From CAYPQL01 sp964412905 (GTDB taxonomy: Bacteria > Patescibacteriota > Minisyncoccia > JAHIHE01 > JAGLIN01): 8,814 nucleotides of DNA. Shown piece after piece: positions 1 to 6,355 of this stretch. The translations under genes were made by a program, and so were the position numbers. The stretch covers positions 1-8,814 of the forward strand of contig CAYPQL010000047.1 of NCBI GenBank assembly GCA_964412905.1, in the 5' to 3' direction. Within the stretch, counting starts at the first letter, position 1; each line of letters starts with the position of its first letter. The notes below the pieces were generated by a model that ran no database searches, was not told the DNA's origin, and saw nothing but the letters and a program-made list of their open reading frames with translations.

Positions 1-56
1 GTTAGAGCGCGATCCTTATAAGGTCGAAGTCCCTGGTTCGAGTCCAGGATGGCCCA
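1..56 (+). tRNA. tRNA-Ile, anticodon UAU (5' end outside window)
   Basis: The window opens inside the D-loop, so the 5' acceptor strand and most of the D-arm are missing. The rest folds canonically. D-stem 3' strand GAGC is 5-8. The anticodon stem is CGATC (10-14) with GGTCG (22-26), with one G-U pair. The 7-base loop CTTATAA is 15-21, with U33 at position 16 and anticodon TAT at 17-19. A 5-base variable loop is 27-31. The T-arm is CCTGG/CCAGG (32-36, 44-48) around TTCGAGT. The acceptor 3' strand is 49-55 and the discriminator A is 56. CCA is not encoded (the next bases are CAA), so it must be added enzymatically. UAU pairs with the isoleucine codon AUA. Most bacteria read AUA with a CAU anticodon modified to lysidine by TilS, so this anticodon is uncommon. 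Confidence 0.93.
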
Positions 57-59
57 CAA

Positions 60-86
60 AAAACACCGAAATAGATTCGGTGTTTT
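60..86. terminator. bidirectional rho-independent terminator
   Basis: An 11-base perfect stem (60-70 with 76-86) closes a 5-base loop, ATAGA. On the plus strand the stem ends in TTTT, terminating the tRNA transcript four bases after the discriminator. On the minus strand the hairpin is followed by six T (58-63 read in reverse), so it can also stop transcription coming from the TrmB-family gene at 140-937. Confidence 0.85.
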
Positions 87-120
87 GCAAGATATTTTAT
101 CTAAAAAAGAAAACTCGCGA

Positions 121-147
121 TAGAATAGAGCATTAAGCTCTATTTTA
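121..147 (-). terminator. hairpin overlapping the stop codon of the TrmB-family gene
   Basis: An 11-pair stem including one G-U (121-131 with 137-147) has a 5-base loop. It spans the TAG stop at 140-142. On the minus strand a T-rich tract follows, but only after a 7-base gap (103-113), so this is a weaker terminator than 60-86. It may instead protect the mRNA 3' end. Confidence 0.5.
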
Positions 148-937
148 ATTTTATCTTTTGAGCTTCTTCGATTGCCCTAATTTCCGGCAAATTCTTCCCT
201 TCCAGCTCTTTCCACAGCGAGTCAAACATAAATTTGAAAATTTTGAACAGTTCTTCATTTTCAATAGTTAAGCCGGTAAGCGGATCTCTGAGAAAAATAA
301 TTGAAATTTTGCTTGCGTAAATATAAACAACGGCGTTCATTTCAATTTCCTTGGGCATAAAACGATAGTCTCGAAAACTTTCATTCGTTTTCCAAGCTTT
401 AATGACTTCGGGATTATGATCGGTTATGATGTTCGCTTTGGCGCCCAGCCGCTTTCTTTCTTGAGTAACTTTTTTGAAAAAACGATTCAGCCCCAGAAAA
501 TCGTATATTTTTCCGGGGGCTATAATCCACGCTTCCTGCTCGCTTCTTGCCAAATCTTCCGGAATATTCCAAACATTTTCTTTTCCCTCGTAATACCTGA
601 CAATGGGCATCGCGGTATCTTTTTTTGTCAGGGCTTTTAGTTTTGGCAAAGCACTTTTCAATTCTTCTTCTTTTTTCACGAACGCTTCCTTTTCTTCTTC
701 CAGCAATTTGAGCAATTTCTCGGGATCTTCCGCCGCGAAAATTTGTTTGCCTTTTTTCTTGCTCAATGAAACAAGCCCTCTTTCTTTGAGTTTTTCCAAA
801 ATCGCGTAAGTCGTTGGCCTTTTTATCCCCGCCAGCTTGGAAAGTTCCGTGAACGAAGAACTTCCCAATTTCAAAGCCGCCAAATAGACATCTGTTTCTT
901 TGGAAGAGAAATTTAATTGTTTGAGAATGTTACGCAT
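140..937 (-). CDS. TrmB-family transcriptional regulator
   Basis: A 265-residue cytoplasmic DNA-binding protein. Residues 1-70 form a TrmB-type winged helix-turn-helix: the segment from about 28 (SFTELSKLAGIKRPTTYAIL) is the recognition region, followed by the wing at ERGLVSLSKKKGKQIFAA. Residues 70-103 are a Lys/Glu-rich heptad-like helix typical of the TrmB dimerisation coiled coil. Residues 108-265 are a C-terminal effector-like domain, starting PIVRYYEGKENV and ending in a conserved aromatic helix (FKFMFDSLWKEL). TrmB proteins were first described as sugar-responsive repressors or activators of archaeal uptake genes. The ligand here is unknown, and the full maltose-binding domain of classic TrmB is not evident. 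The gene has its own consensus promoter with operator-like repeats in the leader, suggesting autoregulation. The next gene upstream on the same strand is a solute-binding protein, a plausible but unproven target. No Shine-Dalgarno precedes the ATG. Confidence 0.88.
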   Translation of the reverse strand: MRNILKQLNFSSKETDVYLAALKLGSSSFTELSKLAGIKRPTTYAILEKLKERGLVSLSKKKGKQIFAAEDPEKLLKLLEEEKEAFVKKEEELKSALPKLKALTKKDTAMPIVRYYEGKENVWNIPEDLARSEQEAWIIAPGKIYDFLGLNRFFKKVTQERKRLGAKANIITDHNPEVIKAWKTNESFRDYRFMPKEIEMNAVVYIYASKISIIFLRDPLTGLTIENEELFKIFKFMFDSLWKELEGKNLPEIRAIEEAQKIKLK

Positions 938-945
938 AGAAAGAA

Positions 946-982
946 GTTATAAAGTTAAAAGTTTATAAAGTTTTTACTTTAT
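946..982 (-). promoter_or_regulatory. operator-like repeats in the leader of the TrmB-family gene
   Basis: A perfect 7+7 inverted repeat, ATAAAGT-TTTT-ACTTTAT, spans 965-982. The motif GTTATAAAGTT (946-956) recurs as GTTTATAAAGTT (961-972), about 15 bases away, and a weaker related TTATAAGTT lies at 997-1005 overlapping the -10 box. All sit between the predicted transcription start (near 989) and the ATG (937). They are well placed for repression of the gene by its own product. The binding protein is inferred, not shown. Confidence 0.55.
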
Positions 983-995
983 GAACCATATAGGC

Positions 996-1024
996 ATTAT
1001 AAGTTATATTATATATATTGTCAA
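996..1024 (-). promoter_or_regulatory. sigma-70-type promoter of the TrmB-family gene, full consensus
   Basis: On the minus strand, TTGACA (1019-1024) is separated by exactly 17 bases from TATAAT (996-1001). Both hexamers match the consensus perfectly and the spacing is optimal. The predicted transcription start is near 989, giving a leader of about 52 bases. The spacer is mostly alternating A/T. The rest of the 938-1236 gap holds the terminator of the upstream gene at 1157-1192. I see nothing recognisable in 1025-1156. Confidence 0.8.
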
Positions 1025-1156
1025 CACCAACCGACAACAATGTATATGATAATAAGGGCTTATAATAAACTAATCCGTATTAAACGCAAAAACTATATTT
1101 ATTTCAGTCCAAGACCATTGACGATAATGTTTTTTTGCGCGGAAAAATAGTTTAAC

Positions 1157-1192
1157 AAAAAATACTATCAGACTTTAGAGTTTGATAGTATT
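1157..1192 (-). terminator. rho-independent terminator of the solute-binding protein gene
   Basis: A 14-pair stem with one G-U pair (1161-1174 with 1179-1192) closes a TTAG tetraloop. On the minus strand it is followed directly by six T (1157-1162 read in reverse). It lies about 45 bases after the stop codon of the gene at 1237-2613, and it separates that transcript from the TrmB-family gene's promoter. Confidence 0.87.
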
Positions 1193-1236
1193 CAAAAATT
1201 TTAAGAAATCAGCGAACATGGAAATATTATTTAATG

Positions 1237-2613
1237 TCAATTCAACGATTTCACTTTTTTCTTGGCGGCGGTTATCGCTTCGGTCAGGGTTTGCTTTTTT
1301 GTTTCGTCTTTTGTTATTATGGAATCTATCATTTCAAGCAGAGCGCTGTCGCTTTCTTTGTCATCGGGATGCTCCCAGCTTTTGGCGGTAAAAACTTGTT
1401 CGGCAAATACGCTTCTTGAATCGGAATAATCGGAAGCTTGTTCTTTGGCAATCTCTAAATTCGCTGCCGCTCTGTTCGTTGAATCAAGATAAAGCTTGGC
1501 GTTTTCTTTTTTGGCGGCAAAATTCAAAAATTCCCACGCCAGATCATAGCAATTGACTTTGGGATCCGCCGATCGGCAAGGAGCTGTTTTAGGAACAACG
1601 GGGACCCAATAGCTGGCGTAGTTGACTTTATAATTTTTATCAAGCTGCGGAACGGGGGCTATTTTGAAGTTTAATGTGCCGCCCGTTTTACTCAAAATAT
1701 TGTTAACATGGTAAGGATAGTTGATCATCATTGCCGCTTTTCTTTGCGCGAACGCATCTATGGAATACATTTGATCTTCATCCCATGTGTAAAATCTTTT
1801 TGAGGGATCGGCAAAGTCAGTATAGAATTTGACGGCGGCAATGCCTTGCGGATTGCCGAGGGATGTCAAATTTTTCGTTTGATCTTGCCTGAAATTATTT
1901 TGCATAGCCAGAAGAATAATAATGTCCTGGCTTCTATTGATATTTTCTCCGCCGCCGAAAGCCGCTCCCGCCTTTTCAATATTTCCATTTTCATCGCGTA
2001 TGGTCAGTTTTTCAACATAATTTTTGAATTCTTCCCAAGTTTCAGGAGCCTTGACAAGCCCTTCATTCGCGAATCTATCCGCGTTATAATATAAGGCCGG
2101 CGTATCTATGTAAAAAGGAAGGGCGTATATTCTTTTTTCCGATGTCTCGGGATCCGGGAGGACAAGATCTTTCACGGCGGCTTTGGCGAATGTATTCTCA
2201 AATTGCGAAACAGCCATCATTTCTTTCGGCGCGGGCAGAAGTTTTTGCTGGTATCTTGAAACCCAGGAATTAAATATCATATAAATATTAGGCCCTTCTC
2301 CTTCAAATTGCGTTTCCCTTACATCATTTTCATAATTAATCTGATCGGATGCCATTTCATATTGTATGATGACATTCAAAAATCCATTTTCTTCTCGCAT
2401 TTTAAACTCATTAAATTTTTCGACTATGTCTGCCCAATCTTCTTTGGTGTCCCATGGGCCGACAAATTTTAAAATCACGATTTTTGCAGCTTCTGGCCGA
2501 GGCGGTCTGGCGCCGGGGCATTTTTTTAACGGAAAACAGCCAACCGCATACCAAGCTGTTATAAAAATAAAAAATAATATGCCGATGATTAAAATAATTT
2601 TTTGTTTGGACAT
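1237..2613 (-). CDS. ABC-type extracellular solute-binding lipoprotein (sugar-type)
   Basis: A 458-residue predicted lipoprotein acting outside the membrane as the ligand receptor of an ABC importer. The N-terminus has basic residues (SKQK), a hydrophobic stretch at about 6-24, and a lipobox-like AVGC with the lipidated cysteine at residue 26. The mature part has the features of family 1 (MalE-like) binding proteins: residues 164-177 read ALPFYIDTPALYYN, followed by the APETWEEF segment (189-196), and RKAAMMINYPY at 291-301 matches the conserved 'GkaAM' region before the second lobe. Cys346 and Cys355 could form a small disulfide loop. The substrate cannot be told from sequence; sugars or oligosaccharides are typical. 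No permease or ATPase gene is in the window, so it is an orphan here. The TrmB-type regulator lies next downstream with its own promoter. No Shine-Dalgarno is visible. A strong terminator follows. Confidence 0.9.
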   Translation of the reverse strand: MSKQKIILIIGILFFIFITAWYAVGCFPLKKCPGARPPRPEAAKIVILKFVGPWDTKEDWADIVEKFNEFKMREENGFLNVIIQYEMASDQINYENDVRETQFEGEGPNIYMIFNSWVSRYQQKLLPAPKEMMAVSQFENTFAKAAVKDLVLPDPETSEKRIYALPFYIDTPALYYNADRFANEGLVKAPETWEEFKNYVEKLTIRDENGNIEKAGAAFGGGENINRSQDIIILLAMQNNFRQDQTKNLTSLGNPQGIAAVKFYTDFADPSKRFYTWDEDQMYSIDAFAQRKAAMMINYPYHVNNILSKTGGTLNFKIAPVPQLDKNYKVNYASYWVPVVPKTAPCRSADPKVNCYDLAWEFLNFAAKKENAKLYLDSTNRAAANLEIAKEQASDYSDSRSVFAEQVFTAKSWEHPDDKESDSALLEMIDSIITKDETKKQTLTEAITAAKKKVKSLN

Positions 2614-2637
2614 TTGCGTGTGGTTAATAATATTAAG

Positions 2638-2655
2638 ACGCTAATTTAACGCTAA
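2638..2655 (-). promoter_or_regulatory. tandem ACGCTAA motif upstream of the solute-binding protein gene
   Basis: ACGCTAA occurs at 2638-2644 and again at 2649-2655, an 11-base (one helical turn) period. A possible minus-strand -10 box TATTAT lies at 2627-2632, and the second copy would then fall where the -35 box should be (only TTAGCG). This arrangement would suit an activator-dependent promoter. It may equally be chance, since the second copy belongs to the dispersed repeat at 2648-2740. Confidence 0.3.
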
Positions 2656-2740
2656 GGAATTTCGATATTTGTCGCGTAGAGACTCGGTCTCCAATCTGGG
2701 AGACCGAGTCTCTACGCGGCTATGCGCGAAGCCTGATTTA
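2648..2740. repeat. dispersed intergenic repeat, copy 1 (carries a hairpin insertion)
   Basis: The outer parts, AACGCTAAGGAATTTCGATA...GTCGCG (2648-2676) and CGCGAAGCCTGATTTA (2725-2740), closely match one continuous stretch at 8733-8775. The match differs by a few substitutions and a 2-base gap. In this copy the two halves are split by about 48 bases made up almost entirely of the hairpin at 2671-2720. It fills the gap between the methyltransferase stop and the solute-binding protein promoter region. Confidence 0.6.
2671..2720. repeat. long perfect hairpin (REP-like palindrome)
   Basis: The left arm 2671-2692 pairs with 2699-2720: 22 pairs, 21 of them Watson-Crick and one G-T, around the 6-base loop AATCTG. 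The core half-site is GCGTAGAGACTCGGTCTCC. Neither strand has a T-run after the hairpin, so it is not a canonical terminator. The GTAGAGAC...GTCTCTAC form resembles REP or small palindromic elements seen in many bacterial intergenic regions. Confidence 0.8.
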
Positions 2741-3319
2741 TTATCTGATTACGGAAAAAATCATTCCGTAGTGTTTGCTGTTTGTGTTAAGTTTTTTTAT
2801 AATTTTCAATCCATTTCTTATGGACAGTTTTTTTACATCTTCTTCGCTAAGGCAGTGTTCAAATTTCGGCCCCAAAGGAACTCTGTCCGGAATCCAATCT
2901 ATAATCACGATTCTCCCATTTTCTTTTGTAATTCTTTTTGCTTCGTTTATCACGGAATCATAGTCATTGCACTGGAATAATATATTGGCAAGAATAACCA
3001 AGTCAACAGAAGAATCTTTAATTCTTGACCCGCCCATGATTTCCACATTCGCCCTTAATGTTTCTATATTCAAAAGGCCGAACAGTTTCGCTTTGCCGGC
3101 AACAGTTTCAAGGGCGCTTTTTAAAACATCAATGGCAAAAACTTTGCCGCCGTTTTTGACAAGCTTGGCGATGGGAATCGTGAAATATCCCGCCCCGCAA
3201 CCGAAGTCGGCAACGATCATCCCGCTTTTTATTTCAAGTTCTTTTATAATTTCTTCCGGATTCATCAGTCCCCCGCTTCCCAGCGCGCTGATAATCCCGG
3301 AATTTTTGTTTTCTTCCAT
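2741..3319 (-). CDS. class I SAM-dependent methyltransferase
   Basis: A 192-residue soluble protein with a Rossmann-fold methyltransferase core. Motif I, VADFGCGAGYF, lies at residues 36-46 and forms the SAM-binding glycine loop. The acidic residue contacting the ribose is Asp64 in KVFAIDV. VDLVILANILFQ (105-116) is the motif IV strand, and GRIVIIDW (135-142) is the later core strand. The N-terminal lead-in (MNPEEIIKELEIKSGM) is typical of UbiE/Methyltransf_11-like proteins. No substrate-recognition domain is visible, so the methyl acceptor is unknown. It starts 28 bases after the gyrA stop on the same strand with no terminator between, so it is probably co-transcribed with gyrA. The ATG is preceded by A/C-rich sequence without a Shine-Dalgarno. 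The hairpin at 2671-2720 starts about 20 bases past its stop codon. Confidence 0.88.
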   Translation of the reverse strand: MEENKNSGIISALGSGGLMNPEEIIKELEIKSGMIVADFGCGAGYFTIPIAKLVKNGGKVFAIDVLKSALETVAGKAKLFGLLNIETLRANVEIMGGSRIKDSSVDLVILANILFQCNDYDSVINEAKRITKENGRIVIIDWIPDRVPLGPKFEHCLSEEDVKKLSIRNGLKIIKKLNTNSKHYGMIFSVIR

Positions 3320-3347
3320 TTTGTTTTGTTGTTAAATTTTTTTAATT

Positions 3348-5843
3348 CTACACAATCGCAATCGAAGAAACTTTGTCGCCGGCATCAAGCCGCATCACTC
3401 GGACGCCCTGAGTAGCTCTGCCCGATTTGGCGATGTTAGAAAAAGGAGTTCGGATGACTTGCCCTTTTTGTGAGATAAGCAGGAGATCTTCGCTTAATTG
3501 ATTTTCGTTAATTACCCTTGAGCTTACAAGCTCGCCGGTTTTGGCGTTGATGATGGCGGTTTTTATTCCGCTTCCTCCTCTGCGCTGGACTTTATAGAAT
3601 TTCAAATCGCTTATTTTTCCAAACCCATTTTCAGAAATAGTAAAGATATAAATTTTTTCTTTCCTAGACTCATTCACGACATCCATGCTTATGACTTTGT
3701 TTTTTGGCTTAAGCCTTATGGCGCTCACTCCGGAAGCGGCTCTTCCCATAGACCTGATATCCTTTTCTTTAAATCTGATTGATTTGCCTCCATTCGTTGC
3801 TATCATAATTTCATTATTTCCGCTGCTTGATCTGACCCATCTCAGCTCATCTTCTTTCTTGAGTTTGATCGCGATAAGTCCGGATCTTCTCACATTGGCG
3901 AATTCTTCTATGTCCGTTTTCTTTATTATACCATTTTTCGTGGCCATTACAAGGAACTTCGTGTTATCTTTTTTGCTTATGGAAATAACCGCCGTAATAA
4001 TCTCTTCCGGGGAAAGCTGGAGGAAATTAACGATGGCCTGCCCTTTTGCCGTTCTGGCGCTCACGGGAATTTCATAAGCTTTGGTTTGGAAAACTCTGCC
4101 GAAGTTCGTGAAAAATAATAAATTATCGTGAGTATTCGTAATAAACAAATGATCCACGACATCTTCCTCTTTTGTCGCCGCGCCAATAACTCCCTTTCCT
4201 CCTCGGCGTTGAACATGATAAGTCTGCTCGTCCATTCTTTTTATATATCCTTCGCGCGTCAAAGTTATAATCACATCTTCGCTCGGGACTAAATCTTCCT
4301 GGGAAAATTCGCCGATAGCGCCTTTGATGATTTTTGTTCTTCTGCCATTCCCGTATTTTCCCACAGCTTCAGCTAATTCATCTTTTATAATTCCCATAAT
4401 TTTCGCTTTGCTTTTCAAGATCGCTTCCAATCTTGCGATCAGTTTTTTCTTTTCCTCCAGCTCGTCTTTGATTTTTTGTCTTTCCAATCCGGCGAGAGTT
4501 TGCAAACGCATTTCCAAAATAGCGGTCGCCTGTCTGTCGCTCAACTTAAATTTTTTCATCAAGTCTTTATGCGCTTCCTCTTTCGTCGGCGCCTGCTTGA
4601 TAGTTTTGATTACGGCGTCGATATTATCAAGAGCGATATTCAAGCCTTCCAAAATATGCGCTCTTTCTTTTGCTTTGTCCAGTTCAAATTGCGTTCTTCT
4701 TCTGACAACTTCTTCTCGGTGGATAAGATAATACTCAAGAATCATTTTTAAATTCAAAACTCGGGGCTGAATTCCGTCAACAAGAGCGAGCATATTAAAA
4801 TGAAACGCTTTTTGCAAATCGGTGAGATTGTACAGCCTGTTCAAAACTTTTTTAGGATAAGCGTCATTTTTCAAATCTATCACAACTCTCACGCCGTCTC
4901 TGTCGGATTCATCTCGAAGATCTCTAATGCCTTCTATTTTTTTCAGTTTTACAAGTTCGGCGATTTTTTCAATCAAGCTGGATTTGTTCACTTGATAAAT
5001 CATCTCGGAAACTATAATTTGAAAACGGCCTTTTTTATTTTCCAAAATTTCAACTTTAGCGCGAACATCGATTTTCCCGCGGCCGGTAGTATAAGCGTTT
5101 AGAAGATCTTTCTGTCCGTAAATTATTCCGCCAGTCGGGAAATCAGGTCCTTTGACAAAATTCAACAAGTCTTCAATCGCGGCGTCGGGATGGTCTATGA
5201 GATGAATAGTCGCGCCGATTATTTCTTCCAAATTATGTGGCGGAATATTCGTCGCCATTCCCACCGCGATGCCCATCGCTCCATTCAATAACAATTGCGG
5301 AATTTTGGCGGGCAAGACGGACGGCTCTTTGCGGCTCTTGTCGTAATTATCAACAAAATCAACCGTATTTTTTTCAATATCCGCCAGCAGTTCTTCCGAA
5401 ATCGGCTTCAACTTTGCTTCCGTATATCGCATGGCCGCCGCGCTGTCTCCGTCCATTGAGCCGAAGTTTCCTTGTCCGTTGACCAGAGGATAGCGCATTG
5501 AAAAATCCTGCGCCATTCTTACCATTGAATCATAAACCGCCACATCTCCGTGAGGATGATATTTTCCCAAAACTTCTCCGACCACCGTGGCGGATTTTCG
5601 AAACTTCGCTTGCGGCTTGAGTCCGAGATCGTGCATCGCGTATAAAATTCTCCTGTGCACCGGCTTCAGCCCGTCGCGGACATCGGGAAGCGCGCGCGAA
5701 ACAATCACGCTCATCGCGTAATCAAGATAGCATTCCTGCATCTCTTCCACAATCGCCTTATTCTCAATTTTCCCAATATTTTGCTCCTCCGGTTTTATAA
5801 CTTCCTGTTTTTCTTTATCTTCTTTGTTGTCTTTATTTTCCAT
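3348..5843 (-). CDS. gyrA: DNA gyrase subunit A
   Basis: An 831-residue subunit that, with GyrB, introduces negative supercoils into DNA using ATP. It performs the double-strand break and religation. The catalytic tyrosine is Tyr140 in AAMRYTE (E. coli Tyr122, offset 18). The winged-helix quinolone pocket reads HPHGDVAVYDSMVRMAQ (96-112). The N-gate and tower extend to about 510, including the coiled-coil arm near 385-485. The C-terminal beta-pinwheel begins near 520 and carries a canonical GyrA box, QRRGGKG (545-551), which marks it as GyrA and not ParC. A second box-like QRRGGSG is at 753-759 in a later blade. The N-terminus has a charged extension of about 32 residues before the conserved EEMQECYLDYAMSVIV. 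A shorter start at Met35 would delete part of the N-terminal arm, so the ATG at 5841-5843 is preferred. Residue 101 (E. coli Ser83) is valine. No Shine-Dalgarno is present. Confidence 0.97.
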   Translation of the reverse strand: MENKDNKEDKEKQEVIKPEEQNIGKIENKAIVEEMQECYLDYAMSVIVSRALPDVRDGLKPVHRRILYAMHDLGLKPQAKFRKSATVVGEVLGKYHPHGDVAVYDSMVRMAQDFSMRYPLVNGQGNFGSMDGDSAAAMRYTEAKLKPISEELLADIEKNTVDFVDNYDKSRKEPSVLPAKIPQLLLNGAMGIAVGMATNIPPHNLEEIIGATIHLIDHPDAAIEDLLNFVKGPDFPTGGIIYGQKDLLNAYTTGRGKIDVRAKVEILENKKGRFQIIVSEMIYQVNKSSLIEKIAELVKLKKIEGIRDLRDESDRDGVRVVIDLKNDAYPKKVLNRLYNLTDLQKAFHFNMLALVDGIQPRVLNLKMILEYYLIHREEVVRRRTQFELDKAKERAHILEGLNIALDNIDAVIKTIKQAPTKEEAHKDLMKKFKLSDRQATAILEMRLQTLAGLERQKIKDELEEKKKLIARLEAILKSKAKIMGIIKDELAEAVGKYGNGRRTKIIKGAIGEFSQEDLVPSEDVIITLTREGYIKRMDEQTYHVQRRGGKGVIGAATKEEDVVDHLFITNTHDNLLFFTNFGRVFQTKAYEIPVSARTAKGQAIVNFLQLSPEEIITAVISISKKDNTKFLVMATKNGIIKKTDIEEFANVRRSGLIAIKLKKEDELRWVRSSSGNNEIMIATNGGKSIRFKEKDIRSMGRAASGVSAIRLKPKNKVISMDVVNESRKEKIYIFTISENGFGKISDLKFYKVQRRGGSGIKTAIINAKTGELVSSRVINENQLSEDLLLISQKGQVIRTPFSNIAKSGRATQGVRVMRLDAGDKVSSIAIV

Positions 5844-5901
5844 AAAAAATTATTTTAAAGTTGGATTATTGAATTTACTAATTTGTCATTCCTTAAACAA
5901 T

Positions 5902-5939
5902 GTCATTCTGAGCATAGTCGAAGGATTGTTTCAGGATCT
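5902..5939 (+). repeat. REP-like module GTCATTCTGAGC...GGATCT
   Basis: The module begins GTCATTCTGAGCATAGTCGA and ends TCAGGATCT. GTCATTCTGAGC-type sequences followed by GAAGGAT are a very common family of intergenic repeats in bacterial genomes. A truncated GTCATTCCT also occurs just before it at 5885-5893. It lies about 60 bases upstream of gyrA on the opposite reading sense. Confidence 0.6.
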
Positions 5940-5994
5940 TTTCGCAATTAGGACTATGTTTTATTTATTTAGGGGGCTGTTGATTTTCTCCAAA

Positions 5995-6066
5995 TATTCC
6001 CCTCTCGGGAGGACTTAATTTATTCCCCTCTTGGGAGGGGTGGCTGTATCAACAGACGGGGTGGGT
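5995..6066. repeat. tandem CCCCTC...GAGGGG intergenic repeat
   Basis: TATTCCCCTC occurs at 5995-6004 and again at 6021-6030. The second copy forms a hairpin, CCCCTC-TTGG-GAGGGG (6025-6040); the first is imperfect. It is followed by GGCTGT-ATCA-ACAG and GACGGGGTGGGT. This is the layout of a common bacterial intergenic repeat in which a C-rich hairpin is followed by a second small stem and a GGGGTGGGTTTT end. It carries no coding signal. It begins about 150 bases upstream of gyrA; bases 5940-5994 show nothing recognisable. Confidence 0.5.
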
Positions 6067-6101
6067 TTTTATCTGAAATTCACCGCGCCCCCGTTATACT
6101 C

Positions 6102-6111
6102 CATCTTCACC
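6102..6111. repeat. left target-site duplication CATCTTCACC
   Basis: These ten bases are identical to 6356-6365, and the two copies directly abut the outer ends of the terminal inverted repeats of the element at 6112-6355. Confidence 0.85.
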
Positions 6112-6142
6112 CAGGGTAATTCACTTCTAATAAAATCAGCCT

Positions 6143-6193
6143 GTCATTCCGACCGGAGTGAACCCGTGTCGGGTGAGCGAAGTGGAGGAATCT
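6143..6193 (+). repeat. REP-like module inside the MITE, left arm
   Basis: It starts GTCATTCCGACCGGAGTGA and ends GCGAAGTGGAGGAATCT, the widespread GTCATTCCGACCG...GGAATCT intergenic repeat. Relative to the usual uninterrupted form it carries about 15 extra bases that include a small hairpin, ACCCG-TGT-CGGGT (6162-6174). Confidence 0.65.
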
Positions 6194-6257
6194 GTAAGCG
6201 CAACTATATTTTTTCTTAATCTAAGCTATTTTAGCAAAAACATTTTATCCGCTTACA

Positions 6258-6318
6258 GATCCCCGTTCGGCTAATCGCTCAGGGCAGGCTCTCGGCTCCT
6301 ATCGTCGCTCGGGATGAC
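6258..6318 (-). repeat. REP-like module inside the MITE, right arm
   Basis: Read on the minus strand it begins GTCATCCCGAGCGACG and ends ACGGGGATCT, the same repeat family as 6143-6193 but inverted. It holds an inner CAGGGCAGGCTCT (6280-6292, plus strand) that is shared with one mismatch by the separate module at 6389-6438. Confidence 0.6.
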
Positions 6319-6355
6319 AAAAATAATGAAATTTTTTTAGGAGTGAATTACCCTG

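Larger units (their letters stand above)
6112..6355. mobile_element. MITE-like non-autonomous transposable element with TIRs and 10-base target duplication
   Basis: A 244-base element. The terminal inverted repeats are 6112-6136 and 6331-6355: the outer 14 bases, CAGGGTAATTCACT, are perfect, and 23 of 25 match overall. It is flanked by a perfect 10-base direct repeat, CATCTTCACC. No transposase or long frame lies inside, so it must have been moved in trans. The interior is a nested foldback. REP-like modules at 6143-6193 and 6258-6318 face each other. GGAATCTGTAAGCG (6187-6200) pairs with CGCTTACAGATCC (6250-6262), and an AT-rich centre contains GCTATTTTAGC. The transposase family is not identifiable from these ends alone. 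A duplication of about 10 bases narrows the choice; some IS4-type elements make ones of this size. Confidence 0.85.

Noticed and set aside
2671..2720. Terminator for the methyltransferase gene
   Set aside because: The stem is long and stable, but no T-run follows on either strand. The comparison with 8733-8775 favours an inserted repeat.
3685..4077. Plus-strand open frames across gyrA and other genes
   Set aside because: They lie opposite well-supported minus-strand genes and show low-complexity, Leu/Ser/Phe-rich translations with no recognisable motif. They are antisense shadows.
3348..5843. Possible topoisomerase IV subunit ParC
   Set aside because: A canonical GyrA box QRRGGKG at residues 545-551 and a full-length C-terminal pinwheel identify it as gyrase subunit A.
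5844..5901. gyrA promoter
   Set aside because: TTGTTT and several AT-rich hexamers are present on the minus strand, but no pair has acceptable spacing and match, so no site is claimed.
6031..6219. Short plus-strand frame across the repeat-rich stretch
   Set aside because: Its translation (for example CHSDRSEPVSGERSGG) is simply the REP-like module read in one frame, and it crosses the MITE boundary.
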